Made by a program: the position numbers and the translations under genes | Part shown: positions 16,280-25,935 of the stretch, piece after piece | How the letters are laid out: each line of letters begins with the position of its first letter | How positions within the stretch are numbered: position 1 is the stretch's first letter | Source: Campylobacterales bacterium | GTDB taxonomy: Bacteria; Campylobacterota; Campylobacteria; Campylobacterales; Nitratiruptoraceae | Reading direction: 5' to 3' | NCBI GenBank assembly: GCA_027065825.1 | Contig: JAMONM010000098.1 | Coordinates: 1 to 64,000 of the forward strand | DNA length: 64,000 nt | The notes under the pieces: generated by a model | Seen by the model: the letters and a program-made list of their open reading frames with translations, nothing else | Databases searched by the model: none | Told to the model about the DNA's origin: nothing

Positions 16280-17446
16280 TTATGATTTTGAAGCCGCAAA
16301 CTCGGCTATACGTTCAATACCCTTTTTTATCGTCTCCATATCGGTAGCGAAACTGAATCTAAAATATCCCTCCATACCGAATCCTATCCCCGGTACCACG
16401 GCTACCTGCGCCTTTTCCAGCAGCTCTTTTGCGAACTTCATGGAATCTTTTTCAATTTTAGAGTGGTTTACGAATAGATAGAAGGCTCCCTGCGGCTTGA
16501 GTACGCTGATTCCCTCTATTTCATTGAAGAGTCTCACCGCTTCGTCCCGCCGTTTTTTAAACTCCTCTCGCATTTTTACTATATCTTGGTCTATAGAGCC
16601 GTCAAGTCCGGCGATTGCGGCTTTTTGAGTAATGGAGCATACGTTGGAGGTGCTTTGGCTTTGAAGCTTTTTCATGGCTTTTATCAGATCGGTATCGCTG
16701 CACGCCAGATATCCGAAACGCCAGCCGGTCATAGCCGCCGACTTGCTCAGACCGTTTATGGTAACTGTTCTTTTATACATATCTTCGCTCAAAGAGGCCG
16801 GAGAGACGAACTCTCCTTCGTAGGTGAGCTTTTCGTACATTTCGTCGCTGGCTACCAGTATGCCGGTCTCTTTTAAAACCTCCGCCAGAGCCTCCAGTTC
16901 ATCTTTGGAGTATACCGCACCTGTTGGATTTGAAGGGGTTGTTAAAATCAGCATTTTTGTTTTTGGAGTGATGGCCTCTTTGAGCTCTTTGGGGCCTATT
17001 TTAAATCCGCTGCTCTCGTCTGTGGGAATGAATACCGGTTTTCCGCCGCTGTATTTGACCAGTTCGGGATAGGTTACCCAATAAGGCGCCGGAATGATTA
17101 CTTCGTCTCCCTCGTCAATAACCGCCTGAAAGAGATTGAAAAGCGACTGTTTCGCTCCGTTGCTGACGATAATCTGCTGAGGTTTATAGGATATTTTGTT
17201 CTCTTTTTGGAGTTTTTTGGCTATTACCTCCAAGAGCTCAGGAATTCCCTCTACGGCAGTATATTTCGTAAACCCCTCCTCGATTGCTTTGATGGCGGCC
17301 TTTTTAATAGGATCGGGCGTGTCGAAATCAGGTTCTCCTGCCGAAAATCCCAGTACGTCCTTTCCCTGGGCCCTAAGTTCTCTGGCCAGCGAAGTGATGG
17401 CTATAGTCAAAGATTCCGAAAGTCTCTCTATCCGAGTTGAAAGCAT
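16280..17446 (-). CDS. aspB: Aspartate aminotransferase (class I, fold-type I PLP)
   Basis: 388 residues. Interconverts aspartate/2-oxoglutarate and oxaloacetate/glutamate. Family motifs: VSNGAKQSLFN near 100, the substrate/PLP TTPSNPTGAVYS near 170, DEMYE, and NGLSKSAAMTGWRFGY with PLP-binding Lys235. The C-terminal GIGFGMEGYFRFSFATD contains the carboxylate-binding arginine. Length and motifs match the AspC-Ib (aspB) subgroup. It is the last gene of the ubiX-to-aspB order seen in C. jejuni, with a gap of 40 bases after cysE and its own start region. Confidence 0.93.
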   Translation of the reverse strand: MLSTRIERLSESLTIAITSLARELRAQGKDVLGFSAGEPDFDTPDPIKKAAIKAIEEGFTKYTAVEGIPELLEVIAKKLQKENKISYKPQQIIVSNGAKQSLFNLFQAVIDEGDEVIIPAPYWVTYPELVKYSGGKPVFIPTDESSGFKIGPKELKEAITPKTKMLILTTPSNPTGAVYSKDELEALAEVLKETGILVASDEMYEKLTYEGEFVSPASLSEDMYKRTVTINGLSKSAAMTGWRFGYLACSDTDLIKAMKKLQSQSTSNVCSITQKAAIAGLDGSIDQDIVKMREEFKKRRDEAVRLFNEIEGISVLKPQGAFYLFVNHSKIEKDSMKFAKELLEKAQVAVVPGIGFGMEGYFRFSFATDMETIKKGIERIAEFAASKS

Positions 17447-17486
17447 ATTCTGCCCTTTCTTTGATTTTTGAAATTATAGCCTAATT

Positions 17487-18197
17487 TCACCCTTTCATCG
17501 ATTTGATGAAGGCCTCGTAAATGTGTTCTAGCTCCTCTTCCTCTTTTAGAAGGTCCTTGTTGCCCGTTGCGATCGCATGTTCCAAAATAGCTACACGTTT
17601 TATTAGATATTCGAACATCTCTTTGTCTATATCGGGAAGCTTGTTATGACTGAGCATCGATTTATCGAAACCTTTTTTTATCACCCTTGCCGGAATTCCC
17701 ACGGCGGTAGAGTCGTCAGGAACGTCCTTGACTACTACCGAATTGGCTCCGATTCGAACGTTTTTGCCGAGGGTTATGTTGCCTAATATCTTCGCGCCGG
17801 CGCCTATTACGGTTCCGCTTTTGATCGTTGGGTGTCTTTTTCCTTTATGCAGACTCACTCCGCCGAGAGTGACTTGCTGATATATCAGAACGTCGTCGCC
17901 TATTTGGGCGGTCTCGCCTATAACGACTCCTATGCCGTGATCTATAAAGACTCGTCTGCCGATAGTGGCGGCCGGATGGATATCGATACCGGTAAATATC
18001 TGATTGATTCCCATGATCATTCTCGCAAAAACTTTAAAGCCCTTTTTATAAAGACGATTGGCGATTCTATACCAAAAAAGGGCCCAGACTCCGGGATAGT
18101 TGGTAAACAGTTCCAGTCTCGATCTGATGGCCGGGTCGCGTTCAAAAGCTATATTGAAATCCTCTTTTATTATCTCCCACAACGAGACGTTGTTCAT
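17487..18197 (-). CDS. cysE: Serine O-acetyltransferase
   Basis: 236 residues. Makes O-acetylserine for cysteine synthesis. The N-terminal helical part ends near 60; the hexapeptide beta helix holds [24 protein letters not shown] with the catalytic His/Asp pair and [23 protein letters not shown]-terminal helix follows from about 190 with an acidic tail. Length fits the short CysE class. It overlaps speA by 4 bases. Confidence 0.95.
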   Translation of the reverse strand: MNNVSLWEIIKEDFNIAFERDPAIRSRLELFTNYPGVWALFWYRIANRLYKKGFKVFARMIMGINQIFTGIDIHPAATIGRRVFIDHGIGVVIGETAQIGDDVLIYQQVTLGGVSLHKGKRHPTIKSGTVIGAGAKILGNITLGKNVRIGANSVVVKDVPDDSTAVGIPARVIKKGFDKSMLSHNKLPDIDKEMFEYLIKRVAILEHAIATGNKDLLKEEEELEHIYEAFIKSMKG

Positions 18198-20041
18198 TCG
18201 CTATCCTTTTTGGGTGACATTTTCAAATAGCTGTTTTCGTTCAAAATCAGAGCCAGAAGTTCGAAAATTCTCTCTTTCTCCTCCTCGTCGATCAGATGGG
18301 AGTTGGCCAGATTGCTTTTTAAATTGCTCTGTAGCTCATTTAGATCGTAGTCGAGATCGTATAATATATCGAGAATACTTTGCGCCTCTACGATTCTTTC
18401 GAGCCTGTAGTCGCCGTTTTCGTCAAACTCTACCGTAACTTCGGTAGGATGCGTAAACAGATTGTGTTTCATTCCGAGAATCTCCTGATAGGCTCCCACG
18501 AGGAAAAAGGCCAGAAAATACTCTTCGTTTTTTAGATCGATATCGTGCAGATAGAGAGGATAGTCTATGTTGAAATCTATCTCCCCGTCGCTGTCGCAAG
18601 TTATATCCCACAAAGAGGCGCTTCTGGTCGGTCTGACATCTAGGTTGTTAAGGGGCATAACCGGAAACCTCTGTTTAAGCCCCCAAAAATCCGGCAGACT
18701 CTGGAAAAGAGAGAAGTTTAGCAGATATCTCTCCTGGACTCTGTCTTGAATTCTTTTCAATTCGTACGATTTTGAATTTTTTAGTAGCTCTATCGCCTTT
18801 TTTATGATCAAATGGACCAAAATTTCAGTGTTGCTTCTATCTTGCAGATCTATATAACCCAGATCGAAGAGGGTCAACAAAGACTCCATGTGGTCCAAGC
18901 TATCATGCAGATACTCGATAGCGTTTTTTCTGTTTATGGTTTTGTACAGATCGTATAGTTCCTCTATAAGGGGAGGATTCGTTTTTTTGAGTTTTAGACC
19001 CCTTTCGGTATATTCCTGGCTGAAAAGCTCAAGCACCGGAGCTATCAGTACCGCATGGGGAGCCGCGATGTAGCGTCCGGACTCCGTGAATATATCCGGC
19101 TGTATAACTCCTTTTTGTTCGGCTATCTCCTTTAACAAAAACACCACGTCGTTGGTGAACTCTGTTATCGTATAGTTTGCGGCGTGAAAGTTTTCGTGCT
19201 GGGAGTATTCTATTGCCAGTCCGCCGCCTAAATTTATCGCGCCTAGATTTTCGGCACCCATTTTTCTCAGTTCCGCATAGATGTTGCCAGCTTCTCTGAG
19301 CGCTCTTTTTACCGGGGCTATTTCGCTGATCTGACTGCCTATATGAAAATGTATCATTTTGAATTTCTGTAAAAGATCGTTCTTTTTGAGCAGTTCAACC
19401 GCCTCTAGCAGTTCTGTGGAGGTTAAACCGAATTTCGAGTTGATACCGCCGCTTTTTGCCCATATTCCGATACCCGAACTGTGTAGTCTGATTCTAAGTC
19501 CGATATCGGGTATAGGTTCTCCCAGCTCTTTTGCCACCTCCAGGATCGTTTCGAGTTCGTTTAAACCCTCTATCGTAAGCGTGATATCAAATCCCATTTT
19601 TGCGGCGATGAAGCCCAGATTTATCATCCCTTTGTCTTTGAACCCGTTGACGGTAATAGGTGCTTTTTTATGGTTGTAGGCCATTGCTATTATCAACTCG
19701 GCTTTACTGCCGGCTTCGAGTCCGTAGTTGTACTCTTTTCCTATTTCCACCAAGGAGGTGATGAAGTTTGGAAACTGGTTGACCTTTAAAGGAAAAACAG
19801 CGTTGAAACTGCCTTGATAATCGAAACTCTTCATGGCTCTTTTGAACTCTTTGTAGAGAGTGCCGATCTGTTTTTGTATCAGATGCGGAAATCTTATCAG
19901 CAGCGGACCCCTAATTCCCGTTTGTCTAACCTTTTTAGTGATTTCGAGCAAAGATGGTTTTGAACGGTAGTTTACCTTTACTACTCCATCTTCGACAATG
20001 AAGTTGTTCTGACTCCAAATTTTTATACCGTAATCGAACAT
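18194..20041 (-). CDS. speA: Biosynthetic arginine decarboxylase (PLP, alanine-racemase fold)
   Basis: 615 residues. Converts arginine to agmatine, the entry to polyamine synthesis. PLP Lys lies in [10 protein letters not shown] (about residue 86); [24 protein letters not shown] and [11 protein letters not shown] follow. The second substrate site is around [11 protein letters not shown] and [14 protein letters not shown]. The length fits SpeA of this phylum. Product inspection shows no signal peptide. It sits between hisS (1-base gap) and cysE (4-base overlap). Confidence 0.95.
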   Translation of the reverse strand: MFDYGIKIWSQNNFIVEDGVVKVNYRSKPSLLEITKKVRQTGIRGPLLIRFPHLIQKQIGTLYKEFKRAMKSFDYQGSFNAVFPLKVNQFPNFITSLVEIGKEYNYGLEAGSKAELIIAMAYNHKKAPITVNGFKDKGMINLGFIAAKMGFDITLTIEGLNELETILEVAKELGEPIPDIGLRIRLHSSGIGIWAKSGGINSKFGLTSTELLEAVELLKKNDLLQKFKMIHFHIGSQISEIAPVKRALREAGNIYAELRKMGAENLGAINLGGGLAIEYSQHENFHAANYTITEFTNDVVFLLKEIAEQKGVIQPDIFTESGRYIAAPHAVLIAPVLELFSQEYTERGLKLKKTNPPLIEELYDLYKTINRKNAIEYLHDSLDHMESLLTLFDLGYIDLQDRSNTEILVHLIIKKAIELLKNSKSYELKRIQDRVQERYLLNFSLFQSLPDFWGLKQRFPVMPLNNLDVRPTRSASLWDITCDSDGEIDFNIDYPLYLHDIDLKNEEYFLAFFLVGAYQEILGMKHNLFTHPTEVTVEFDENGDYRLERIVEAQSILDILYDLDYDLNELQSNLKSNLANSHLIDEEEKERIFELLALILNENSYLKMSPKKDSE

Positions 20042-20042
20042 T

Positions 20043-21278
20043 TCACTCTCCGAGCATAGCGATAAAACGATCTATCTCCACGGTTTTTTCTCTTTTGTCT
20101 GTTAGATCTTTAACCCAGACTTTGCCGCTGGAGAGTTCCTCTTCTCCTATTATGAGGGCGTATCTGCACATCGCTTTGTCCGCGGCTTTTAAATGGGCTT
20201 TGAGGGATTTCGTTCTGTATGCGCTTTCGGTTTTCGTCAATTTTTTTAACTTTAACGACACCTCGAAGGCGAAATCGAGAGCTTCCGGTATCATTGCTCC
20301 AACATAGACTCCCTCTCTGGCCCTATCTGGTTCTCTCATCAGTTCCAAAACCCTCTCTATACCTATCGCAAAACCTATGGCCGGGGTAGGTCTGCCGCCC
20401 ATAAATTCGACGAGATTGTCGAATCTGCCTCCGCCAGCGATGGCGTTTTGCGCTCCAAGGCCTCGACTGACAAACTCAAAGGCGCTCTTGGTATAGTAGT
20501 CCAGCCCTCTGACCAGATACGGATCGACTATAAATTCGATGCCGCTGTTTTGCAAAAGTCGGCGCAGTTTTTCAAAATCATCTTTGCAGTTTTCGCACAG
20601 ATGCTCATGTATATGCGGCGCTTTTTTATAAATATCGTTGCAGTGCGGATTTTTGCAATCGAGGACCCTGATGGGATTTGTATCTTTTCTTCTTAGGCAG
20701 TCTTCGCACAAATTTTCCACGTGAGCGTCGAGAAAGTTTACCAGATTGTTTTTGTAATTGGGCAGGCACTCTCTACATCCTAAAGAGTTGAGCCTGATTT
20801 CATATTCGATGCCGAGATTATCGAAAATGTCTCCGATCATCGAAATCATCGTCGCGTCCTCGTATACACTGGGCTCGTTAAATGTTTCGCATCCGAACTG
20901 ATGAAACTCTCTGAGTCTACCTTTTTGAGGTCTTTCGTATCTGAACATCGGTCCATGATAGTAGAATCTGTAAACACCCTCTTGTCTATCCAGTTTATGC
21001 TCTATAAAACTTCTGACGACGCCGGCCGTTCCTTCAGGTCTGAGACAGACGTCGTTGCCGCCTTTGTCCCGAAATCTATACATCTCTTTGCCGACTATAT
21101 CGCTGCTTTCGCCAACGCTGCGCAAAAATAGAGCCGTCTCCTCGAGAATAGGCGTCTCAATGTATTTAAAACCGTATTTTTCGGCCGTTTTTGAAGCCAC
21201 CTCCAAAAAGTGAATAAATCTGTCGCTTTGGGGAGGTAGAATATCTTTCATTCCTCTTAGCGCTTTTATTGCGGCCAT
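20043..21278 (-). CDS. hisS: Histidyl-tRNA synthetase
   Basis: 411 residues, class II synthetase. Motif 2 is FRYERPQKGRLREFHQFGCE, the histidine-specific loops are LVRGLDYYTKSAFEF and IAGGGRFDNL, and motif 3 is AIGFAIGIERVLELM. The C-terminal anticodon-binding domain covers about 325-411. It starts 13 bases inside the end of tmk, so translation is coupled. Confidence 0.96.
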   Translation of the reverse strand: MAAIKALRGMKDILPPQSDRFIHFLEVASKTAEKYGFKYIETPILEETALFLRSVGESSDIVGKEMYRFRDKGGNDVCLRPEGTAGVVRSFIEHKLDRQEGVYRFYYHGPMFRYERPQKGRLREFHQFGCETFNEPSVYEDATMISMIGDIFDNLGIEYEIRLNSLGCRECLPNYKNNLVNFLDAHVENLCEDCLRRKDTNPIRVLDCKNPHCNDIYKKAPHIHEHLCENCKDDFEKLRRLLQNSGIEFIVDPYLVRGLDYYTKSAFEFVSRGLGAQNAIAGGGRFDNLVEFMGGRPTPAIGFAIGIERVLELMREPDRAREGVYVGAMIPEALDFAFEVSLKLKKLTKTESAYRTKSLKAHLKAADKAMCRYALIIGEEELSSGKVWVKDLTDKREKTVEIDRFIAMLGE

Positions 21279-21859
21279 TTGGAATCCTTTGTAATAAAGT
21301 TGTATATCTTTTCGTTGAGCGCCTCTTTGGATTGGGAGGCATCAAGAACGATATGTTCGATACCGCAGATTTTGAGCGTATGTTCCATGATTTCTTGTAC
21401 TCGTATCAGAAATTCGCTCCCTTTGGATTCTATATTGTCAAGCTTTTGAACCGGAAGTCTCCTGTCGAGTTCTCTTGGCGATAGTTTCAGCAACACTGCC
21501 CTGTCGGGCAGTGTTTTTTCAAGGGAGGTCATATTCAGGTCGATCAGTTTTTTTATCGGTAGACCCGTTTTTACATGTGCGTATGCAATTCCGGAGATAA
21601 ATCCCCTGTCGCTGATCACCGTTTTTTGGTTGTTTTTTAGTATGATTTCGTTTAGGTGCTGATTTCTATCTGCCAAAAAAAGAAACATTTCCGCTATCGG
21701 CGCTATTTCACCGCCGTGCAATACCAGCTCCCTGATAGCCTCTCCCAGTTTGGTTCCGCCAGGCTCTTTCGTAAATACGGCATCTGGAAGTCTGCTTTGC
21801 AGCATTTTCATCTGAGTACTTTTGCCGGCTCTGTCTATTCCCTCTAAAATAACATACAT
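21266..21859 (-). CDS. tmk: Thymidylate kinase
   Basis: 197 residues. Phosphorylates dTMP to dTDP. The P-loop is EGIDRAGKSTQ at residues 5-15; FTKEPGGTKLGEAIR contains the DRX-type substrate region and VISDRGFISGIAYA the catalytic arginine. The LID segment near 140 is RELDRRLPVQK. The gene starts one base before coaD's stop region and overlaps hisS by 13 bases. Confidence 0.95.
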   Translation of the reverse strand: MYVILEGIDRAGKSTQMKMLQSRLPDAVFTKEPGGTKLGEAIRELVLHGGEIAPIAEMFLFLADRNQHLNEIILKNNQKTVISDRGFISGIAYAHVKTGLPIKKLIDLNMTSLEKTLPDRAVLLKLSPRELDRRLPVQKLDNIESKGSEFLIRVQEIMEHTLKICGIEHIVLDASQSKEALNEKIYNFITKDSKWPQ

Positions 21860-22330
21860 TCAGCTCTCTTTTATCGCCGAGACTATCGCGCTAGGAATCA
21901 GATGGGATACGTCCCCTCCGTAGCGAAGAATGGTTCTAACTACCGAAGAACTTATAAAGGCGTTTTTCAGACTCGGCATCAGATAGATAGTCTCGATATC
22001 GCTTTTTAGTGATCTGTTGGCGTATCCCATCTGCAGCTCGTATTCGAAATCGCTGACTGCCCGCAGGCCTCTTATAATCACGTTGGCCCCCTCCTTGTTG
22101 CACAGATCGACCAGCAGGGAGTCAAAGGCGCTGACTCTGACGTTGTTCATGGAGGCGGTGGCTTTTTGCACCATTTCCACTCTTTTGTCCAGGTCGAACA
22201 TCGGCCTTTTCTCTTGGGAGAGGGCGACGGCGACTATAACTTCGTCAAACAGCCTGGCGGCTCTGCGGATAATGTCCAGGTGACCGTTTGTTATCGGATC
22301 GAACGTTCCTGGATAAAGTACTCTTTTCAT
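21860..22330 (-). CDS. coaD: Pantetheine-phosphate adenylyltransferase
   Basis: 156 residues from the ATG at 22330 (MKRVLYPGTFDPITNGHLDI); the open frame runs upstream into ubiX but this start forms an ATGA overlap with the ubiX stop and matches the usual 159-residue family length. Catalyses the fourth step of CoA synthesis. The TNGH nucleotidyl-transferase motif, NVIIRGLRAVSDFEYELQM and the ISSSVVR motif near the end are all present. Confidence 0.95.
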   Translation of the reverse strand: MKRVLYPGTFDPITNGHLDIIRRAARLFDEVIVAVALSQEKRPMFDLDKRVEMVQKATASMNNVRVSAFDSLLVDLCNKEGANVIIRGLRAVSDFEYELQMGYANRSLKSDIETIYLMPSLKNAFISSSVVRTILRYGGDVSHLIPSAIVSAIKES

Positions 22331-22851
22331 GAACCCTTCCATCTTTTGTATAGATCGTTTTCGATTCCGACCAGATCCATCCATCTGCCTACGATAAAAT
22401 TTTCCATTTCTTCGAGGTTTTTGGGGCCACTATAGTACCCCAAAACCGGAGGTGCAATTATAACATTTAAGCGGGATAGTTTTAACATATTCTCCAAAGC
22501 CAGCGGACTAAACGGAATCTCTCTGGGAGCCAGCAGCAACGTTTTTTTCTCCTTGATAGCCACCGCAGCGGCTCTGGTGACAAGATCATCCGCGATACCC
22601 ACGGCGATTTTGGCTAGAGTGTTCATGGAGCAGGGTGCTATGAACAGAATATCCAGGCCGAAACTGCCGCTGGCCGGTCCGTGCCAGATCTCCTCGGCGT
22701 CGAAAAACTTTTTTAGTCCCTCTTTTTCAAATACGGTTTTGGCGTTTCGCGTCAAAATTAAATATTTTTGGATACTGCTAGGAAGCTCTCTATAGAGCCT
22801 GATACCCAGATGTGCACCGCTGGCACCGGTTACGGCTACGGCGACTCTCAT
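22327..22851 (-). CDS. ubiX: Flavin prenyltransferase UbiX
   Basis: 174 residues. Prenylates FMN to give the cofactor of UbiD-type decarboxylases; in this phylum probably serving menaquinone synthesis or other UbiD enzymes. The N-terminal VAVTGASGAHLGIRL, the APCSMNTLAKIAVGIADDLVTRAA region and LLLAPREIPFSPLALENMLKL are diagnostic. First gene of the minus-strand operon in this window; the divergent response regulator starts 58 bases away. Confidence 0.93.
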   Translation of the reverse strand: MRVAVAVTGASGAHLGIRLYRELPSSIQKYLILTRNAKTVFEKEGLKKFFDAEEIWHGPASGSFGLDILFIAPCSMNTLAKIAVGIADDLVTRAAAVAIKEKKTLLLAPREIPFSPLALENMLKLSRLNVIIAPPVLGYYSGPKNLEEMENFIVGRWMDLVGIENDLYKRWKGS

Positions 22852-22909
22852 CTTTTTCCTTTTTGCGGTAATATAATAATAAAAGGAATAATATCATAAA
22901 AGGATCGTC

Positions 22910-23566
22910 GTGAGGATACTGCTTTTGGAAGATGATGAAATCCTTGGCGAGAGTCTAAAAGACCTCCTCGAAGGCGAGGGGTTTGAGGTAGAGTGGGTCA
23001 AGGAGTCGCAAAGAGCGCTTGACGTGACCTTCTTGAAAAGATTTTCTCTCTGGATTTTCGATGTCAAAGTTCCGGGAATGGACGGATTTGAGCTGTTAAA
23101 GAGCCTAAGAGCGGCGGGAGACAGAACTCCGGCCATATTCGTCACCGCCCTGACCGATATAGATTCGATCGCAAAAGGGTTCGAATCGGGCGCCGAGGAG
23201 TATATAAAAAAGCCGTTCGATTTTGACGAACTCTTGATCAGAATCAAAGCCCTGTTGAAAAGATCGTACCTCAGCGGAGCCGATGAGATCGAATTTGCCG
23301 ATTTAAAGTTCGATCCCTTGGCGGAAAAGCTCTACAAAAACGGTGAGCCGCTTCATCTGCCCCCTTTGCAGATGAGACTTTTGAAGCTCTTTATGAAAAA
23401 CTGCTGCAAAGTTCTGTCAAAGGAGGAGATAATTTGGGAGATCTCCGGAGGTGAAGAGATAAGTCCGGATGCTTTGAGGGTACATATCAACAGACTCAGA
23501 AAGATCGGATTGCCGATAAAAAATATCAGAAAAGTCGGTTATATATTGGAGCGGGCGGATGAATAA
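22910..23566 (+). CDS. OmpR/PhoB-family response regulator
   Basis: 218 residues, starting at GTG. The receiver domain begins MRILLLEDDEILGESL, with acidic pair Asp8/Asp9, phosphoacceptor Asp51 in WIFDVKVPGMDGFELL, switch residues in FVTALTD and Lys in YIKKPFDFDELL. The C-terminal winged helix (about 128-218) holds LQMRLLKLFMKNCCKVLSKEE and the recognition segment SPDALRVHINRLRKIG. It overlaps its kinase by 8 bases. A TATAAT-like box in the 58-base gap upstream likely drives it. A tandem repeat typical of this regulator class lies downstream at 24620. Confidence 0.95.
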   Translation: MRILLLEDDEILGESLKDLLEGEGFEVEWVKESQRALDVTFLKRFSLWIFDVKVPGMDGFELLKSLRAAGDRTPAIFVTALTDIDSIAKGFESGAEEYIKKPFDFDELLIRIKALLKRSYLSGADEIEFADLKFDPLAEKLYKNGEPLHLPPLQMRLLKLFMKNCCKVLSKEEIIWEISGGEEISPDALRVHINRLRKIGLPIKNIRKVGYILERADE

Positions 23567-24623
23567 GAGCGCGAAAACGGCTTTTTGGAAATTTTTCCTT
23601 ATCTATTTTCTATCCGTTGCATTATTGATAGTAGCGGCCGGATTTTTTTATTATAAAGAGCAGTTCAACACTCTGTTGGCAAAAGAGCAGTTTTCTTTGA
23701 TTTGGTACGCTAGAATGTTGAAGATGACGGATTTCAGATATGAAAAAGAGGGTTATTCGTACTCTTTATTGAAAAATTATCCGGGAGAGTTCGATCCTAA
23801 AAATCTGAAAATCGACGAATGCTGTATACAAAAGATAGTGCCAAACAGAAAAGCCGAGGGCTTTATTCTGGTAAAAAAGAGCGTAGAGGGGTTCAAAGAG
23901 TCCATAAATAGCTTAAAAAATATGGTTTTCCTCGTCGAGGCTATACTACTGGCGATCTTCGGCGCGATAAGCTTCTTTTTGGCCAGAAGCTCCATTAAAG
24001 GTTTGCAGGAGAATATAGAGAGACTCGATCTGTTTATAAAAGATCTGATACATGACATAAATACGCCATCCACTTCGATACTGTTAAACGTAAAACTTTT
24101 GAAAAGGTATAAAGAGTGCAAAGAGAGAAGAGAACTCGCAAGAATAGAAAAGAGCGCCAAAGAGCTGGGAAGACTCTACGAAAATCTCAACGTTCTGCTT
24201 CAGAGGGACGCTTTGAAAAAGGAACTGATAGATCCTTGTAAAATTCTGGCGGAGATTTTGGAGATAGTTGAGGGAAGGTATGGAGGAGAGAGAGTAAAAA
24301 CGGAGTGCGAGGGGTTTTTGATAGAGTCGCAACCCGGAGCTTTGAGACAGATACTGCTAAATCTGTTGGATAACGCTTTTAAACACGGCGATTTGGGAGC
24401 CAAAGTCAAAATCTGGAGCAGGGATAGAAAGATTTTCATAAAAAACGAGGGGGCCGTTATTGAAAACCCCTCAAAGATTTTCGATCTGCACTATACAGAA
24501 AGCGCCAAAGGAAGCGGTATAGGTTTGCACATTACTAAAACGCTCTGCGACGCTCTTGGAATAAAGATCGAAGTGGAATCCAAAAAGAATTTCGGCACGG
24601 TTTTTTCGCTGGATTTCAATTAA
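23559..24623 (+). CDS. Sensor histidine kinase
   Basis: 354 residues. Transmembrane segment 1 is about 12-32, a periplasmic sensor of roughly 90 residues follows, and segment 2 is about 121-143. The periplasmic part contains DECCIQK with adjacent cysteines. No clear HAMP domain is visible. The dimerisation helix carries His165 in LIHDINTPSTSIL; the ATPase part has ILLNLLDNAFKHGD (N box) and SGIGLHITKTL (G box). It is co-translated with the response regulator; the signal is unknown. Confidence 0.93.
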   Translation: MNKSAKTAFWKFFLIYFLSVALLIVAAGFFYYKEQFNTLLAKEQFSLIWYARMLKMTDFRYEKEGYSYSLLKNYPGEFDPKNLKIDECCIQKIVPNRKAEGFILVKKSVEGFKESINSLKNMVFLVEAILLAIFGAISFFLARSSIKGLQENIERLDLFIKDLIHDINTPSTSILLNVKLLKRYKECKERRELARIEKSAKELGRLYENLNVLLQRDALKKELIDPCKILAEILEIVEGRYGGERVKTECEGFLIESQPGALRQILLNLLDNAFKHGDLGAKVKIWSRDRKIFIKNEGAVIENPSKIFDLHYTESAKGSGIGLHITKTLCDALGIKIEVESKKNFGTVFSLDFN

Positions 24624-24641
24624 CGTTTCGTTAACGATTCC
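24620..24641 (+). promoter_or_regulatory. Tandem 11-bp direct repeat, candidate response-regulator site before the PqqD/ATP-grasp operon
   Basis: TTAACGTTTCG is followed directly by TTAACGATTCC; 9 of 11 positions agree. Two head-to-tail half-sites at an 11-bp period are the classical binding geometry of OmpR/PhoB-type regulators. The repeat overlaps the kinase stop codon and ends 4 bases before a TAGAAT -10 candidate (24646-24651), which is where an activator would replace the -35 box. The regulator encoded just upstream is of this family. Confidence 0.55.
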
Positions 24642-24670
24642 CTGTTAGAATTTCCTCAAAAGGAGAGGCG

Positions 24671-24907
24671 ATGAGACTGGAAAACCTGGCTATAAACAAA
24701 AACGGTTTTGCTTTTGACCCCACTACCGGTGAGACGTTCACCCTAAACGAAACGGCCATAAAGATCGTAGAACTGATGGTCAAAGGGGAGAGTGAAAAGA
24801 GTATAGCCCAAAAACTCTCTGAAGAGTTTGAGGTCTCTTCACAAGAGGCATTTAACGATGTGCTCGATTTCAAAGAGAGATTGAAACTGTACGGATTGAT
24901 ATCATGA
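24671..24907 (+). CDS. PqqD-like peptide-binding (RRE-type) protein
   Basis: 78 residues with AAAAGGAGAGG before the ATG. The PqqD/RRE winged-helix pattern is visible: an N-terminal beta hairpin (AFDPTTGETFTLNETA), then helices KIVELMVKGESEKSIAQKL and a C-terminal DVLDFKERLKLYGLI. PqqD-type domains bind the leader part of ribosomal peptides and present it to modifying enzymes. Here no radical SAM enzyme is present; the next genes are an ATP-grasp ligase (overlap 4 bases) and a PLP decarboxylase whose N-terminus looks leader-like. Its ligand is therefore open. Confidence 0.82.
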   Translation: MRLENLAINKNGFAFDPTTGETFTLNETAIKIVELMVKGESEKSIAQKLSEEFEVSSQEAFNDVLDFKERLKLYGLIS

Positions 24908-25935
24908 TAGTGGCGGTTAGCGGAATCAACGATACAGATAATCCGGGACCAGGGATAGGTATCGCAAGGAGCCTCAAAGAGGCTGACGGTAACATAAAAA
25001 CGGTTGGACTGAGTTACGACATTCAAGATCCCGGCAACTATATGGATTTTCTAATAGACAAAAGCTATATACTCACATATCCCACTCAGGGATGGGAACC
25101 GATAATGAACAGACTCTTGCATATCAAGGATAGTTTCGGACTGGATTTCATAATCCCGGCTCTTGATGCCGAACTGCCTCAGTATATAAAATACCAAAAA
25201 GAGCTGGAGGATTTCGGGATAAAAACTCTTTTGCCCTCTATGGAGCAGTTTGAACTAAGAAGCAAAGAGCATCTCCAAAGCGTCAGCGAGACTTTGGGAA
25301 TAACCTATCCAAAGACCGTTAAAGTCTTCAATACCGACCAGTTAAAAGAGGCTCTAAAAGAGATCGGTTTTCCCTGCGTGGTAAAGGGGAATTACTACAA
25401 AGCCTATATAGTAAAATCGATGCCGGAGGCTCTTTACTATTTTAGCGAGATCTCCAACGAATGGGGCTTTCCCATACTGGTTCAGGAGGTTGTATACGGA
25501 GAGGAGCTAAACGTGGTGGGCGCCGCCGACAAAGAGGGAGAATCGTTAGGTCTTGTGGCCATCAAAAAGATGACCACCACCCATCTTGGAAAAATCTGGA
25601 ACGGTGTGACGATCAAGCATCAAAAACTGCTGGAAGTGGCCGCCGATTTCGTGAGAAACTACAGATGGAGAGGGCCTTTTGAGCTCGAATGTATAGTCAA
25701 AGATGATGAGATAACTCTAATAGAGATAAACCCCAGATTTCCTGCATGGGTCTATTTCGCCACGGGCGTCGGAATAAATTTGCCCTATAGAGTACTTAAA
25801 AGCGCCTACGGAGATGACGTGGACAGAAGAAGCGATTATGAAAGCGGCAAGGTGATGATACGATACACCTACGAGTTGATAACCGATATAAAAAAAGTGA
25901 GCGCCTTTGCTACCAAAGGAGAGAGTGATGAGTAA
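24904..25935 (+). CDS. ATP-grasp family carboxylate-amine ligase
   Basis: 343 residues. The pre-ATP-grasp domain begins MIVAVSGINDTDNPGPGIGI; the ATP-binding domain includes GFPCVVKGNYYKAYIV (ATP-binding Lys), VQEVVYGEELNVVG and the metal-binding ELECIVKDDEITLIEINPRFP. This is the CarB/biotin-carboxylase-like arrangement of enzymes that join a carboxylate, through acyl phosphate, to an amine or other nucleophile. It overlaps the PqqD-like gene by 4 bases and the PLP gene by 8. The substrate cannot be read; amino-acid or peptide ligation is the simplest idea. Confidence 0.88.
   Translation: MIVAVSGINDTDNPGPGIGIARSLKEADGNIKTVGLSYDIQDPGNYMDFLIDKSYILTYPTQGWEPIMNRLLHIKDSFGLDFIIPALDAELPQYIKYQKELEDFGIKTLLPSMEQFELRSKEHLQSVSETLGITYPKTVKVFNTDQLKEALKEIGFPCVVKGNYYKAYIVKSMPEALYYFSEISNEWGFPILVQEVVYGEELNVVGAADKEGESLGLVAIKKMTTTHLGKIWNGVTIKHQKLLEVAADFVRNYRWRGPFELECIVKDDEITLIEINPRFPAWVYFATGVGINLPYRVLKSAYGDDVDRRSDYESGKVMIRYTYELITDIKKVSAFATKGESDE

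Noticed and set aside
22331-22384. Upstream extension of coaD
   Set aside because: The ATG at 22330 gives the standard CoaD N-terminus and an ATGA overlap with ubiX.
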